Position numbers and translations under genes: made by a program | Assembly (NCBI GenBank): GCA_020628145.1 | Contig: JAHDFN010000003.1 | Span: 1-41,305 of the forward strand | Length of the DNA stretch: 41,305 nucleotides | Source: Saprospiraceae bacterium | Lineage (GTDB): Bacteria > Bacteroidota > Bacteroidia > Chitinophagales > Saprospiraceae | Direction of reading: 5' to 3' | Shown: positions 6,409-16,900 of the stretch, piece after piece | Position numbering within the stretch: the stretch's first letter is position 1 | Layout of the letters: each line of letters begins with the position of its first letter | The notes under the pieces: generated by a model | The model's database searches: none | Told to the model about the DNA's origin: nothing | The model's input: only the letters and a program-made list of their open reading frames with translations

Positions 6409-8937
6409 ATGAAAAAATTTTCACCAAAAGTAAAAGAAGTCATATCCAAAAGCAGGGATGAAGCCCTTAGATTAGGACATGATTATATCGGAACGGAGCA
6501 TCTTTTGCTCGGCATTGCTTCCAGAACAGAGAGCCTTCCATGTAAAGTCATGGACTCCTTGGATGTCAGTGCGGATGAACTCCGTCAATTGGTTGAAGAA
6601 TCCGTTTTCAGGAGAAGATTACCCAAGGCTCATCTCAATGTAGGCGAACTCCCTTTGGATAAACATGCTGCGAGAATAATCAAGGTTGCATTTCTGGAAG
6701 CCCGTCAGATGAAGAGCGAAGCCATAGGTCCAGAACACCTGATTCTCTCCATGCTGAAAGACAAGGATAATCGGGCTTATAAGATATTGAGGGAGTTTGA
6801 TGTGGACTATGAAGCATTCAAATCCGAATTGGATTATTTTGTCTATGGACATACCGAAGAAGATTATGAAATGCCCGATATCCGCAATGAAAACGAATCG
6901 GAAGAACCTTTTGATGAGGAAAGGGGATTTTCACAACCCAGAAAAGGTGCTTCCAAATCCAGAACACCGGTCTTGGATAATTTCGGTAGGGATATCACCA
7001 AATTGGCAGAAGAAGGAAAACTGGATCCTATCATAGGAAGAGAAAATGAAATAGAAAGGGTTTCCCAAATACTCAGCCGCCGTAAAAAGAACAATCCGAT
7101 TCTAATTGGGGAACCGGGCGTGGGTAAGACGGCCATTGCGGAAGGTTTGGCCCTTCGAATCAATAAAAGGAAAGTCTCCAGAACGCTTTTCAACAAACGT
7201 ATCGTAATGTTGGATTTGGCAGCTTTGGTTGCCGGAACCAAATATAGGGGACAATTCGAAGAAAGGATGAAAGCCATCATGAACGAACTGGAAAAATCCA
7301 GAGACGTGATCCTTTTCATTGATGAGATCCATACCATAGTCGGAGCGGGTGGAGCTACCGGTTCCTTAGATGCTTCCAATATTTTCAAACCTGCATTGGC
7401 AAGGGGTGAATTACAATGTATCGGAGCTTCCACATTGGATGAATACCGTCAATATATCGAAAAGGATGGTGCTTTGGATCGAAGATTCCAAAAGGTCATC
7501 GTTGATCCACCATCAGCAGAGGAAGCCATCCATATCCTGAAGAATATCAAACCCAAATACGAAGAATTCCATCATGTGAATTACGATGAGGAAGCCATTC
7601 ATGCCTGTGTCAAGTTAAGTGATAGGTATATCAGTGATCGTTTCCTTCCGGATAAGGCCATCGATGTGCTGGATGAAGCCGGGGCGAGGGTACACTTGAA
7701 AAACATCCACGTTCCCAAACACATTGTGGAGCTTGAAGAGAAAATTGAGTTACTCAAGGAAAAGAAGAACAATGCGGTTAAGAATCAGCAATATGAAAAA
7801 GCCGCAGATTTGAGAGACCACGAATCCAAACTGCACAGGCAATTGGAATTCGCCAAACAGGAATGGGAAGAGCAATCCAAAACACAACGGTATCCGGTTA
7901 CGGAAGAAGATATTGCCGAGGTTGTTGCTATGATGACGAATATCCCTGTCCAGAAAGTAGCTCAGAGTGAGAGTAACAAGCTGGTTAAAATGTCAGATGA
8001 TCTCAAGGGCGCCGTCATAGGTCAGGATGAAGCTATTAGTAAAGTAACTAGAGCCATACAGAGAAACAGGATAGGTTTGAAAGATCCTTCCAAACCCATA
8101 GGCTCATTCGTTTTCCTCGGCCCGACCGGTGTAGGTAAAACGGAACTGGCCAAAGCATTGGCTAAATACATTTTCGATTCCGAAGAAGCACTCATCCGTA
8201 TAGATATGAGTGAATACATGGAGAAATTCGCTATCAGTCGTTTGATTGGAGCGCCTCCGGGATATGTCGGTTACGAAGAAGGAGGGCAATTGACCGAAAA
8301 GGTAAGGAGGAAACCTTATTCCGTTATTCTATTGGATGAGATCGAGAAGGCACATCCAGATGTCTGGAATGTTTTGCTTCAAGTATTGGATGATGGTCAA
8401 TTGACGGATGGCTTGGGTCGTAAGGTTAATTTCAAAAATACCATGATCATCATGACATCCAATATCGGTATCCGTGATTTACAGGATTTCGGTCAGGGAG
8501 TAGGTTTCAACACCCAATCCCGTCAGGAAAATTCGAAAGAAGATTCCAATAGGATGATTCAGAATGCATTGAAGAGTACCTTCTCTCCTGAATTCCTGAA
8601 CAGGATTGATGATGTCATCATCTTCAACAGTCTGAACCAAGATGATATCTTCCAAATCATTGATATTACTTTGGGAGATTTGTACAAGCGATTGGAGGAA
8701 ATGGGATTCGAATTATCCTTAACGGAAGAAGCCAAGAAATTTGTAGCGGAGAAGGGATACGATCCTAAATTCGGTGCGAGGCCACTTCATCGAGCGATTC
8801 AGAAATATTTAGAAGATCCCCTTGCAGAATTCATTTTGAACAATAACCCTAAAGAAGGGACAAAGTTCGAAGCTGTCATGAATAAGGACAAGGATGGCCT
8901 TAATATCAAAAAGAAAAAGAGTTCGGCCAAAATTTAA
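6409..8937 (+). CDS. clpC: ClpC-type AAA+ unfoldase
   Basis: ClpC unfolds substrates and feeds them to the ClpP protease in the cytosol. The 842-residue protein has two Clp-N repeats (about 1-145). The first AAA+ domain has Walker A GEPGVGKT (234-241) and Walker B FIDEIH (Asp305/Glu306). A middle region with a UVR-like segment (about 455-485, NQQYEKAADLRDHE) marks ClpC rather than ClpA/ClpB. The second AAA+ domain has Walker A GPTGVGKT (571-578) and Walker B LLDEIE (Asp643/Glu644). A VGF tripeptide at 698-700 is in the position of the ClpP-docking loop. The C-terminus is Lys-rich. It is a single gene with its own terminator; no ctsR, mcsA or mcsB gene is adjacent. Confidence 0.97.
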   Translation: MKKFSPKVKEVISKSRDEALRLGHDYIGTEHLLLGIASRTESLPCKVMDSLDVSADELRQLVEESVFRRRLPKAHLNVGELPLDKHAARIIKVAFLEARQMKSEAIGPEHLILSMLKDKDNRAYKILREFDVDYEAFKSELDYFVYGHTEEDYEMPDIRNENESEEPFDEERGFSQPRKGASKSRTPVLDNFGRDITKLAEEGKLDPIIGRENEIERVSQILSRRKKNNPILIGEPGVGKTAIAEGLALRINKRKVSRTLFNKRIVMLDLAALVAGTKYRGQFEERMKAIMNELEKSRDVILFIDEIHTIVGAGGATGSLDASNIFKPALARGELQCIGASTLDEYRQYIEKDGALDRRFQKVIVDPPSAEEAIHILKNIKPKYEEFHHVNYDEEAIHACVKLSDRYISDRFLPDKAIDVLDEAGARVHLKNIHVPKHIVELEEKIELLKEKKNNAVKNQQYEKAADLRDHESKLHRQLEFAKQEWEEQSKTQRYPVTEEDIAEVVAMMTNIPVQKVAQSESNKLVKMSDDLKGAVIGQDEAISKVTRAIQRNRIGLKDPSKPIGSFVFLGPTGVGKTELAKALAKYIFDSEEALIRIDMSEYMEKFAISRLIGAPPGYVGYEEGGQLTEKVRRKPYSVILLDEIEKAHPDVWNVLLQVLDDGQLTDGLGRKVNFKNTMIIMTSNIGIRDLQDFGQGVGFNTQSRQENSKEDSNRMIQNALKSTFSPEFLNRIDDVIIFNSLNQDDIFQIIDITLGDLYKRLEEMGFELSLTEEAKKFVAEKGYDPKFGARPLHRAIQKYLEDPLAEFILNNNPKEGTKFEAVMNKDKDGLNIKKKKSSAKI

Positions 8938-8961
8938 ACCGAGTCTTTCAAATAATTATTC

Positions 8962-8994
8962 AAAAAGCCGATCCAACATAAGGATCGGCTTTTT
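8962..8994 (+). terminator. clpC terminator
   Basis: A 13-bp perfect stem AAAAAGCCGATCC/GGATCGGCTTTTT with a seven-base loop, ending in a T run, 24 bases after the clpC stop. Confidence 0.9.
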
Positions 8995-9125
8995 TATTTA
9001 ATCATGCCCTTTATTTATTCCTTAAAAAAACCCATATTTGCCATATCCTAACACTAAGGGAACTATTTATATTCTCAAATGGGTTATGGAATTGTAAATC
9101 TCATTGTTTATTAAATCATTACATA

Positions 9126-9719
9126 TTGGCTAAAAGATTCAAAAGGAACAATAACCGAAATCAGCGTGAAAAGCCCCAACACAGGATCAACTCTTATATC
9201 CGAATCCCTGAAATCCGTTTGGTTGGAGACAACATGGACAAGGTAAGTGAAGTCGCCGGAAGGACTATCGAATCCGGTATCTACAAAACCCGTGACGTAC
9301 AGGATTGGGCGATGAGGATGGAATTGGATTTGGTAGAAATCTCCCCAAAAGCCGATCCTCCCGTTTGCCGAATCATCGACTATAAGAAATTCCTTTATCA
9401 AAAGAAAAAGAAAGAAAAGGAACTCAAAGCCAAAACGGCAAAAACCGTCATTAAGGAAATCCGATTCGGACCGAATACCGACAAGCATGATTTCGACTTC
9501 AAACTCAAACATGCCATCGGTTTCCTGGAAGATGGTAACAAAGTGAAAGCTTTCGTTCAATTTAGAGGGCGTTCCATTGTTTTCAAGGAAAGAGGTGAAT
9601 TGTTATTATTGAATTTCATCAAGGAATTGGAAGAAATAGCTGCTGCCGAAGCCCTTCCCAGATTGGAGGGAAGAAGAATGTCAGTCGTATTACAACCGAA
9701 AAAGAAATCCAAGAAATAA
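9126..9719 (+). CDS. infC: Translation initiation factor IF-3, TTG start
   Basis: IF-3 binds the 30S subunit and checks start-codon pairing. The 197 residues contain the N-terminal domain ([18 protein letters not shown], then [20 protein letters not shown]) and the C-terminal domain ([19 protein letters not shown] to the Lys-rich end). The first codon consistent with the family N-terminus [10 protein letters not shown] is TTG at 9126, preceded by ATA; no in-frame ATG lies nearby upstream. A non-AUG start is typical of infC and in other bacteria lets IF-3 repress its own translation; that is likely here but unproven. Unusually, rpmI and rplT do not follow and thrS does not precede: the gene stands alone between clpC and the pigment locus, with its own terminator. 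Confidence 0.96.
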   Translation: MAKRFKRNNNRNQREKPQHRINSYIRIPEIRLVGDNMDKVSEVAGRTIESGIYKTRDVQDWAMRMELDLVEISPKADPPVCRIIDYKKFLYQKKKKEKELKAKTAKTVIKEIRFGPNTDKHDFDFKLKHAIGFLEDGNKVKAFVQFRGRSIVFKERGELLLLNFIKELEEIAAAEALPRLEGRRMSVVLQPKKKSKK

Positions 9720-9737
9720 TATTTGGATAATGTATAT

Positions 9738-9773
9738 AAAAAAGGTGCTTCATTGGAATGAAGCACCTTTTTT
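9738..9773. terminator. Bidirectional terminator between infC and the ammonia-lyase gene
   Basis: A near-perfect inverted repeat with about 15-17 paired bases (AAAAAAGGTGCTTCA and its complement), flanked by A and T runs. It serves convergent transcripts from infC (plus) and the lyase (minus). Confidence 0.88.
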
Positions 9774-9803
9774 GTGTGTAGAAATGTAAACGCCCCCCTA
9801 AAG

Positions 9804-11345
9804 TCACCCAATCACTTTAGGGTTGTTTTCCATTAGGAATCGCTTCACGTTTGCAATCCTCCTATACAATGGTTTATCCGAAACTATCGTAGGAACATTT
9901 TCACGGATACTTTGATAGAATTCACTAGTGATGGAAGACAGTTCCTTCTCGACTTTCTTATAATCGACCAATTGTACCAAGGTCATACTGTGTATAGCCA
10001 AAACCTCAAAAGCGTTTTCAATAACCTTGGCCGTCATTACCGCAGAATTGGTCCCCATACTTACGATATCCTGATTATCATTATTATTCGGAATACTATG
10101 GATATACATCGGATTGGAAAGCATCTGATTTTCAGCAGTGGTAGATGTCGCCGTGAATTGTGCCCCCTGTAGTCCGTAATTGGTACCGAGTGTTCCCAGA
10201 TTGGCAAAAGGAGGAAATTTCCCATTCAACTTGGAGTGTAACATAAAATTCAACTGCCTTTCGGCCAACATCGTCAGTTTGGTCATGGTAATCCTCAACT
10301 TATCCATTTCCAAAGCCACATAGTCTCCATGAAAATTTCCACCATGATATACATTGCCCGCCTCTACGTCTATCACCGGGTTATCATTGACCGAATTCAA
10401 TTCATTTTCTATGATTTCCTTGCTGTAAAGGAAGCTGTCCCAAATCGGACCAAGAATCTGGGGCAAACAACGGATAGAATAATACTCCTGTACCTTATCC
10501 TCAAAAATCTGTTCTTCTTTTTCCTGATCATACAAATGATCCGCCCGTTTTCGGATTAGCTTACTGTCTCTCAGACAATAGGATAATGCCCTTGCAACTT
10601 CCATCTGCCCCTTATGAAGTTTAACCCGATTCAATTCATCGGAAAAATGATCATCGTAAGCTTCAACCATTTCCGTAAGGAGGGCTGTCATCAAGACAGA
10701 CCAATTGACTAATTTCCGACTCCTATTCAGGTTGATCAATCCGATACCGGTCATACAGGATGTCCCATTCATTAAGGCCAACCCTTCCCTCAGGTGTACT
10801 TTTAATGGTGTTATCCCCAGATGATCGAAGATTTCATTATCCTTATAGGATTTCCCCTTATACCTGACCTCGCCTTCTCCTATCAAGGCCAAAGCGAAAT
10901 GGGCCAATTGTACCAAATCACCACTGGCTCCTACTCCACCGTGGGCATATATGATCGGATATATTTCTTTATTGATAAAATCGCGGATGAGCAATACCAC
11001 TGAAGGATGGATGCCCGACTTAGCTTTTAGTAACGTATTCAATCGAGCCAGCATCATACTCCTTACCTGTAAATCGTCTAGGGGAGAACCCGAACCGGTG
11101 GCATGACTTCTAATCAGATTATATTGCAATTGCAGTTGTTGGGCATCATCTACCTTATATTGGGCCATGGGCCCGAATCCGGTATTAATACCATAAATCA
11201 CCTTCCTTTTTGAAAAATCCTTCAAAAAGGAAAAACACTCCTCTACCTTCGAAAGCGTAGCCGCATCGATTCCCATCTTTTCGTTACCGAAAAGGATGCT
11301 TTCCGCCTCATCAACCGAAAGGTGTCGTTCTACAATTGTTATCAT
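9804..11345 (-). CDS. Tyrosine ammonia-lyase (aromatic amino acid lyase family)
   Basis: This 513-residue enzyme belongs to the MIO-dependent lyases. ASG at 140-142 (in GGVGASGDLVQLAH) forms the MIO cofactor, and Tyr51 in VIYGINTGFGPMAQY is the catalytic tyrosine. The product with tyrosine would be 4-coumarate, the starter of flexirubin-type aryl polyenes. The selectivity loop NLIRSHATGSG (76-86) and blocks such as YDDHFSDELN, QEYYSIRC and GGNFHGDYVALEMDKL closely match, from memory, the Flavobacterium johnsoniae tyrosine ammonia-lyase. Histidine ammonia-lyase shares the Ser-His loop, but no hutU, hutI or hutG gene is nearby. It is transcribed divergently from the seven-gene pigment operon, with a TATCTTTG -7 element 30 bases upstream. 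Confidence 0.85.
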   Translation of the reverse strand: MITIVERHLSVDEAESILFGNEKMGIDAATLSKVEECFSFLKDFSKRKVIYGINTGFGPMAQYKVDDAQQLQLQYNLIRSHATGSGSPLDDLQVRSMMLARLNTLLKAKSGIHPSVVLLIRDFINKEIYPIIYAHGGVGASGDLVQLAHFALALIGEGEVRYKGKSYKDNEIFDHLGITPLKVHLREGLALMNGTSCMTGIGLINLNRSRKLVNWSVLMTALLTEMVEAYDDHFSDELNRVKLHKGQMEVARALSYCLRDSKLIRKRADHLYDQEKEEQIFEDKVQEYYSIRCLPQILGPIWDSFLYSKEIIENELNSVNDNPVIDVEAGNVYHGGNFHGDYVALEMDKLRITMTKLTMLAERQLNFMLHSKLNGKFPPFANLGTLGTNYGLQGAQFTATSTTAENQMLSNPMYIHSIPNNNDNQDIVSMGTNSAVMTAKVIENAFEVLAIHSMTLVQLVDYKKVEKELSSITSEFYQSIRENVPTIVSDKPLYRRIANVKRFLMENNPKVIG

Positions 11346-11374
11346 TGGATGGTTGTCAATTATTTAGCAGGGGG

Positions 11375-11382
11375 CAAAGATA
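11375..11382 (-). promoter_or_regulatory. -7 promoter element of the ammonia-lyase gene
   Basis: On the minus strand this reads TATCTTTG, an exact match to the Bacteroidota -7 consensus TAnnTTTG, 29 bases before the ATG. A TTTG lies upstream, but the spacing (about 14 bases) is short for a -33 box. The rest of the 206-bp divergent gap (11346-11551) should also hold the operon promoter; only weak matches, such as AATTTTTG near 11490, were seen. Confidence 0.55.
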
Positions 11383-11551
11383 ATCATATTATTACTCAAA
11401 TCCGATGTGTAATGTCTCTCTTCCCTCAATTAAATTCAGTGTAAAAATCGGCAAAAAATTACAGTTTTTCATACCTTGTAATATGAATTTTTGTCAATTG
11501 GGGAATTCCTTAGTGTAACCCCAATGGTACAATACCACATAACTGATTGAG

Positions 11552-12775
11552 ATGGAAGTTTATAAGACCGATGTATTAGTCATAGGGGCCGGCCCTTCCG
11601 GAGCGGTGGCGGCTTCCATTCTCGAAAAAAAGGGCTTGGACGTCCTTTTGGTTGAAAAAAAGAAATTTCCCAGATATGTCATAGGAGAAAGCCTGCTTCC
11701 ATCCTGTATGGAATCGCTTAAAGAGGCCGGTTTCCTTGAAGCCCTGCAAAAGGAAGAATTCCAACTCAAGATAGGTGCCCGGTTCATCCGGGATGACCAG
11801 GAGTGTCTATTCCGGTTTGAAGAACAATATACCGAAGGTTGGAGCTGGACCTGGCAGGTTCCCCGTGAACGATTCGATCAGGTGATGACGGATGAACTTG
11901 AAAAGAGAGGTGTCCGCATCCTTTTCGAACATGGTGTAACGGATATACAATTCAATGGAAGCACATCCAAGACTACCATTGAGGATAGAACCGGAAAAGT
12001 CCATCAAGTTGAAGCCAAATTCGTCATTGATGCCAGTGGTTACGGACGGGTATTACCCCGATTATTGGGTTTGGAAGCCTCATCCGATTTCCCGATGCGA
12101 CAATCCTTTTTCACTAGGATAAAAGATGAAAGAAGGCCGAAGAATCTGGAAGGAAAACAAGCGACATTTGTTGTTTTGGATCAACAGAACTGGATGTGGG
12201 TCATTCCTTTTTCCAATGGTATAACATCCGTAGGATTTGTCGGCGACCCGATTTTTTTCAAAGGCAATGACGAAACGGTCATGAGGCAAATGATTGAAGA
12301 TGTCTATCAGATGAAGGATAGATTCAGAGACATGGAACATGTGATGCCCCCTCAAACCATCAAGGGTTATGCGAGTGGTGTTACAAAATTATATGGCGAC
12401 GGCTTCGCCTTGGCCGGCAATAGTGCTGAATTCCTCGACCCTATTTTTTCATCCGGGGTGGCACTGGGCATCCTGACCGGACATAGGGCCGCAGAATTAG
12501 CTGCGATGCAACTCAAAGGGGAAAATGTAAATTGGGAAACGGATTTTGCAGATTATATCAATCAGGGTGTGGATACCTTCAGATCCTATGTAAGACATTG
12601 GTATAACGGTTCTATGCAATGTGCTTTTTTCACACCTACTGCCATCAATCAGAAGATCAAGAACCAGATTTGCTCGGTACTGGCAGGCTATGTCTGGGAC
12701 AAGTCCAATCCATATGTAGCCAAGCACGAAAAGGCCATGACCGTTCTTCAAAAAGTGATACATCTATATTCCTAA
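11552..12775 (+). CDS. Flavin-dependent halogenase-like oxidoreductase
   Basis: A 407-residue FAD enzyme with the dinucleotide-binding GAGPSG at 12-17, the PRYVIGESLLP motif (40-50) shared by flavin halogenases and geranylgeranyl-reductase relatives, and the halogenase hallmark WxWxIP as WMWVIP (214-219). Lys73 in KIGARF sits where phenol halogenases carry the lysine that relays hypochlorous acid. Many flexirubins are chlorinated on the aromatic ring, which fits a role on the coumarate-derived head group. The same family also contains non-halogenating monooxygenases and reductases, so the reaction is inferred. It is the first gene of the operon, divergent from the lyase, and is followed after six bases by the glycosyltransferase. 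Confidence 0.75.
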   Translation: MEVYKTDVLVIGAGPSGAVAASILEKKGLDVLLVEKKKFPRYVIGESLLPSCMESLKEAGFLEALQKEEFQLKIGARFIRDDQECLFRFEEQYTEGWSWTWQVPRERFDQVMTDELEKRGVRILFEHGVTDIQFNGSTSKTTIEDRTGKVHQVEAKFVIDASGYGRVLPRLLGLEASSDFPMRQSFFTRIKDERRPKNLEGKQATFVVLDQQNWMWVIPFSNGITSVGFVGDPIFFKGNDETVMRQMIEDVYQMKDRFRDMEHVMPPQTIKGYASGVTKLYGDGFALAGNSAEFLDPIFSSGVALGILTGHRAAELAAMQLKGENVNWETDFADYINQGVDTFRSYVRHWYNGSMQCAFFTPTAINQKIKNQICSVLAGYVWDKSNPYVAKHEKAMTVLQKVIHLYS

Positions 12776-12781
12776 ACCTCC

Positions 12782-13993
12782 ATGAAATCCACAGGAAAAT
12801 CCGACCCAAGATTCGAGGAATGGAAATGTTGTGTCCTCATTCCGACTTATAATAATGATTCCACTTTGGAGGAGGTTATTCGAGGTGTCATGCAATATAC
12901 CCACAATGTTATTGTCATGAATGACGGCTGCACGGATAATACCGCTTCCATATTATCCAAGTATAAGGATGAAATCCATGTCCATACCTTCGAACAAAAC
13001 CAAGGAAAAGGGGCGGCCCTGATGAAAGGATTTGAGTTGGCCTTGGAACAAGGATACCAATATCTGATTTCCATCGATTCCGATGGTCAACATTATCCCG
13101 ATGATCTACCTGTTTTTCTGGACACTTTAGGAGAGCAACCTGACTCCCTTATCGTAGGAGCGAGGAATATGGAACAGAATTCCGTTCCGGGGGGAAGCAG
13201 TTTCGGTCATAAGTTTTCTAATTTCTGGTATAGATTGGAAACCGGAATCGATTTGCCCGACACCCAATCGGGGTATCGACTCTACCCTATCCGGTTATTG
13301 AAAGGCATCCGGTTTTTTACCGGCAAATATGAATTCGAAATCGAAATTCTGGTAAGGGCTGCATGGCGGGATGTGAATGTGACTTATTGTCCGATAAAAG
13401 TATATTATCCTCCTCAGGAAGAAAGGGTCAGCCACTTCCGACCGTACAAGGATTTCGCCCGGATTTCCGTTTTGAATACCTTTCTGGTCATTATTACTTT
13501 TCTTTACATCAAACCCCGGAATCTGATAAGGGCTTTGCAAAAAAAAAAATTAAGGGAACACATTAAGGGTTTTATAGAAAAATACCTTTTACATGAAACG
13601 GAATCCAATTTAGCGAAATCCGCTTCAGTGGGACTCGGTATTTTCTTTGCACTGAGTCCCTTTTGGGGATTCCATTTATGGTTGGCCTTGCTTTTCGCCC
13701 ATATTTTAAAACTCAATAAAATCATTGCCGGCGTTGCCAGCAATGTTAGTATCCCGCCTTTGATTCCTTTTATTATTTTTGCAAGCTATAAACTAGGTAG
13801 TTGGGTTACACCGAATGCTGTGGAATTGGAATTCAATAAAAACATTACCATTGAAACCATCCATCAGAATCTCATCCAATATGTTACGGGCAGTTTCATA
13901 CTGGGTATTATTATGGCATTTATCATCGGTACGCTGACCTATATTACATTAACCGTATTTTATAAAAAAGGTAATCTGAGTGTACCTCGTTAA
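12782..13993 (+). CDS. Family 2 glycosyltransferase fused to DUF2062
   Basis: Residues 15-230 form a GT-A glycosyltransferase of the dolichyl-phosphate-mannose-synthase type, with VLIPTYNN, NDGCTDNT, the metal-binding ISIDSDGQH and DTQSGYRLYP. A membrane stretch (about 225-245) is followed by a DUF2062 region (about 265-395) with several hydrophobic helices. The protein is predicted to be an inner-membrane enzyme with a cytosolic catalytic face. Homologues recur in Bacteroidota aryl-polyene and flexirubin clusters, but their substrate is not established to my knowledge. Its stop overlaps the next start (TAATG). Confidence 0.85.
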   Translation: MKSTGKSDPRFEEWKCCVLIPTYNNDSTLEEVIRGVMQYTHNVIVMNDGCTDNTASILSKYKDEIHVHTFEQNQGKGAALMKGFELALEQGYQYLISIDSDGQHYPDDLPVFLDTLGEQPDSLIVGARNMEQNSVPGGSSFGHKFSNFWYRLETGIDLPDTQSGYRLYPIRLLKGIRFFTGKYEFEIEILVRAAWRDVNVTYCPIKVYYPPQEERVSHFRPYKDFARISVLNTFLVIITFLYIKPRNLIRALQKKKLREHIKGFIEKYLLHETESNLAKSASVGLGIFFALSPFWGFHLWLALLFAHILKLNKIIAGVASNVSIPPLIPFIIFASYKLGSWVTPNAVELEFNKNITIETIHQNLIQYVTGSFILGIIMAFIIGTLTYITLTVFYKKGNLSVPR

Positions 13994-16900
13994 TGAGTGG
14001 GATTTTCATACATATCTATCAATATTTCAGTGAGCGAAAAAACCTGTTCCGGCTTTTTCTTTTATTGTTCCTGCTCATCGGGCTGGGACTGGCATCCCAA
14101 TTACGGATGGAAGAAGATATTTCACGTGTCATTCCTGCCGATCCCAAGGTAAAACGGCTCAATACCGTTTTCCAGAATTCCAAGTTTTCTGAAAAAATCA
14201 TCATCAATCTTTCTTTGAAAGATACAAGCCGGACTCCGGATGCCGATGTCCTCGGTCTTTTCGGAGATACGTTGCATGATATTGTAAAAGAAAGGCTTTA
14301 TCCGGATTACCTGAGTGATATTACTTTCCGCTTCGACGATGATAAGATGATGGAGATGTATGATGTCTTTTATGACAATCTACCCTTGTTCCTCAATGAT
14401 GGGGATTACCGGAAAATGGAATCGGAGTTGAATCGGGAAAGCATCCGGGAAAAACTGAAGGGGAACCTGAAAACCTTATTTTCCCCGGCCGGAATGGTTT
14501 TCAAGAAATTCATCCTCAGAGACCCTATGGGATGGACGCCTTTGGCTTTGAAAAAATTGGAATCCCTACAACTAGATGAAAATTTCGAATTGGATAACAG
14601 TTATATTGTAACCAAGGATAAAAGGCATTTGCTTTTATTTATGGATGCGGCCCACCCTCCCAATGAAACCGGTAAAAACAGTGAACTGATTTCACAATTG
14701 GATTTTATTCTCGATAGCCTGGATCAAGCCCGACCGGATATCCATGCGGAATATTTCGGTTCGGTACCGGTCGCCGTAGGTAATGCCAATCAAATCAAAA
14801 AAGATATTCATTTGACGGTTACGATTGCCGTTATTTGTTTGCTTCTGCTCATTAGTTTTTTCTTTAGGCGGCCGAGCATCTTTTTTCTGATAATCATTCC
14901 TATTGTTTTCGGAGGTATAACTTCTTTGGCGATTTTGTTTTTAATCCGCCAACAGGTTTCTGCCATTGCATTGGGTATCGGTTCTGTCTTATTGGGAATC
15001 GCATTGGATTTTTCATTCCATTTGTTTACCCATTACCGAAACAGACCGGATACGATTGAAGTATTGAAGGATGTTTCCCTTCCTATTATCATGAGTTGTC
15101 TGACGACGGCCTGTGCATTTCTTTGCCTCATGTTCGTTCATTCGGAAGCCTTGTTCGATTTAGGATTATTTGCTGCCATCAGTATTATCGGTTCTGCATT
15201 ATTTGCACTGATCATCCTTCCTCATTTTTTTAATAAAAAAACCGTTACGCCCACCTCCAATTTCCTAGACCAAATCGCAGCTTATCCATTTGATCGGAGT
15301 AAGGTTTTAAAATGGATTTTATTGGGCGCAAGTATTTTATTTTTATTTACTTTCGGAAAAACGGGATTCGATGCCGATTTGAATAAAATGAATTTTGTTT
15401 CTCCTGAATTACAACGAGCGGAAAATAATCTGGATGCGATTAATGATTATAAACTCAAATCGGTTTTTCTGATTGCAAGTGGAAGTGATTTAAATGAAGC
15501 CTTGGAATATACGGAAGCCAAAACCCAAGAGGTAGAAGCCTTGAAAACAAAAGGCATTGTAAAAAAATCTTCCGGTTTAGCGAATGTTCTTTTATCTCAA
15601 AAGAGACAAAACGAAAAAATAAAGAAATGGAAAAATTTCTGGAATCCTGAAAGAAAGGATTCTATTATACAAATATTGAAAGAAGAAGGAACTCCTTTAA
15701 AGTTCAAAGAAAATACCTTTAAGACTTTTTATACTACCCTGGATAAGGATTTTTCCTACATGGACACTTCTTCGGTAAATACCATCATACAATTATTCGC
15801 CAAGGATTTCATTACCCGAAAAAAGGAAATGACAACGGTCATTACGACATTAAAGGTCAAGGAAGAAGACAAAGATGCTGTTTATGCCGGCATTGAAGAT
15901 TCGGACAACTTGATTGTATTTGATCGTTCTTATCTCTCTACCCGCTTCCTAGACATTTTACAATCCGACTTTAATCTTTTAGTCGGACTTTCCATGTTGG
16001 TCGTATTTTTAATTCTTTTGATTTCCTTTGGAAGAATAGAGCTGAGCATTATTGCTTTCCTACCAATGTTATTGGGTTGGTTATGGACATTGGGTATAAT
16101 GGGAATACTAGGATTGGATTTCAATATTTTCAATATTATTATTTCGACATTTATTTTCGGTCTAGGTATTGATTATTCTATTTTTATTATGAACGGATTA
16201 ATCCAACACCATAAAACCGGGCATTACAATTTAAAATCCTATAAGACCTCTATCTTATTATCCGGACTCACAACTATTATCGGAATGGGGGTTTTGATTT
16301 TTGCACAACACCCTGCCCTTAGATCTATTGCTTCCCTTTCCATTATAGGTATAATTTCGGTAGTCATCATTGCCTTCACTTTAGAGCCCGCACTATTCCG
16401 CTGGTTGGTGAGTAAAAAAGGGAAGAAAAGAAAGGAACCGATGCTCCTCAAGGATATTCTTATTTCTCTATTCACCTTCTTTTTATTTTTAGGTGGGTGC
16501 ATTTTCCTAACGATTCTAATTCCAATACTGAAAATATTACCGATTGATTCCAAAAAGAAAAAATACTTTTTCAGCAGGCGTTTACAGAATCTTTGTAGCC
16601 TGATCAATACCGTAGTCCCCAGCATCAAAAAAGAAATCCTCAACCCATTTAATGAATCTTTTGAAAAACCTGCCGTCATTGTTTCCAACCATCAATCCCA
16701 TATTGATTTAACGGCCTTATTAATGTTGCATCCTAAAATGATCGTCCTCACCAATGATTGGGTTTGGAACAATCCCTTTTATGGTTTCATTGTAAAATAT
16801 GCAGATTTTTTTCCGGTTACGGAAGGGCATGAAAAAAGCCTTCCTTTAATGAAACAAAAAATGGAAGACGGATATTCCATCCTTGTTTTCCCCGAAGGCA

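Noticed and set aside
6864-7433. 189-codon minus-strand ORF inside clpC
   Set aside because: Antisense shadow of a highly conserved coding region; no family resemblance.
9804-11345. Histidine ammonia-lyase for histidine catabolism
   Set aside because: No hut genes are nearby, the neighbour set is pigment-type, and the remembered sequence of the F. johnsoniae tyrosine lyase matches closely.
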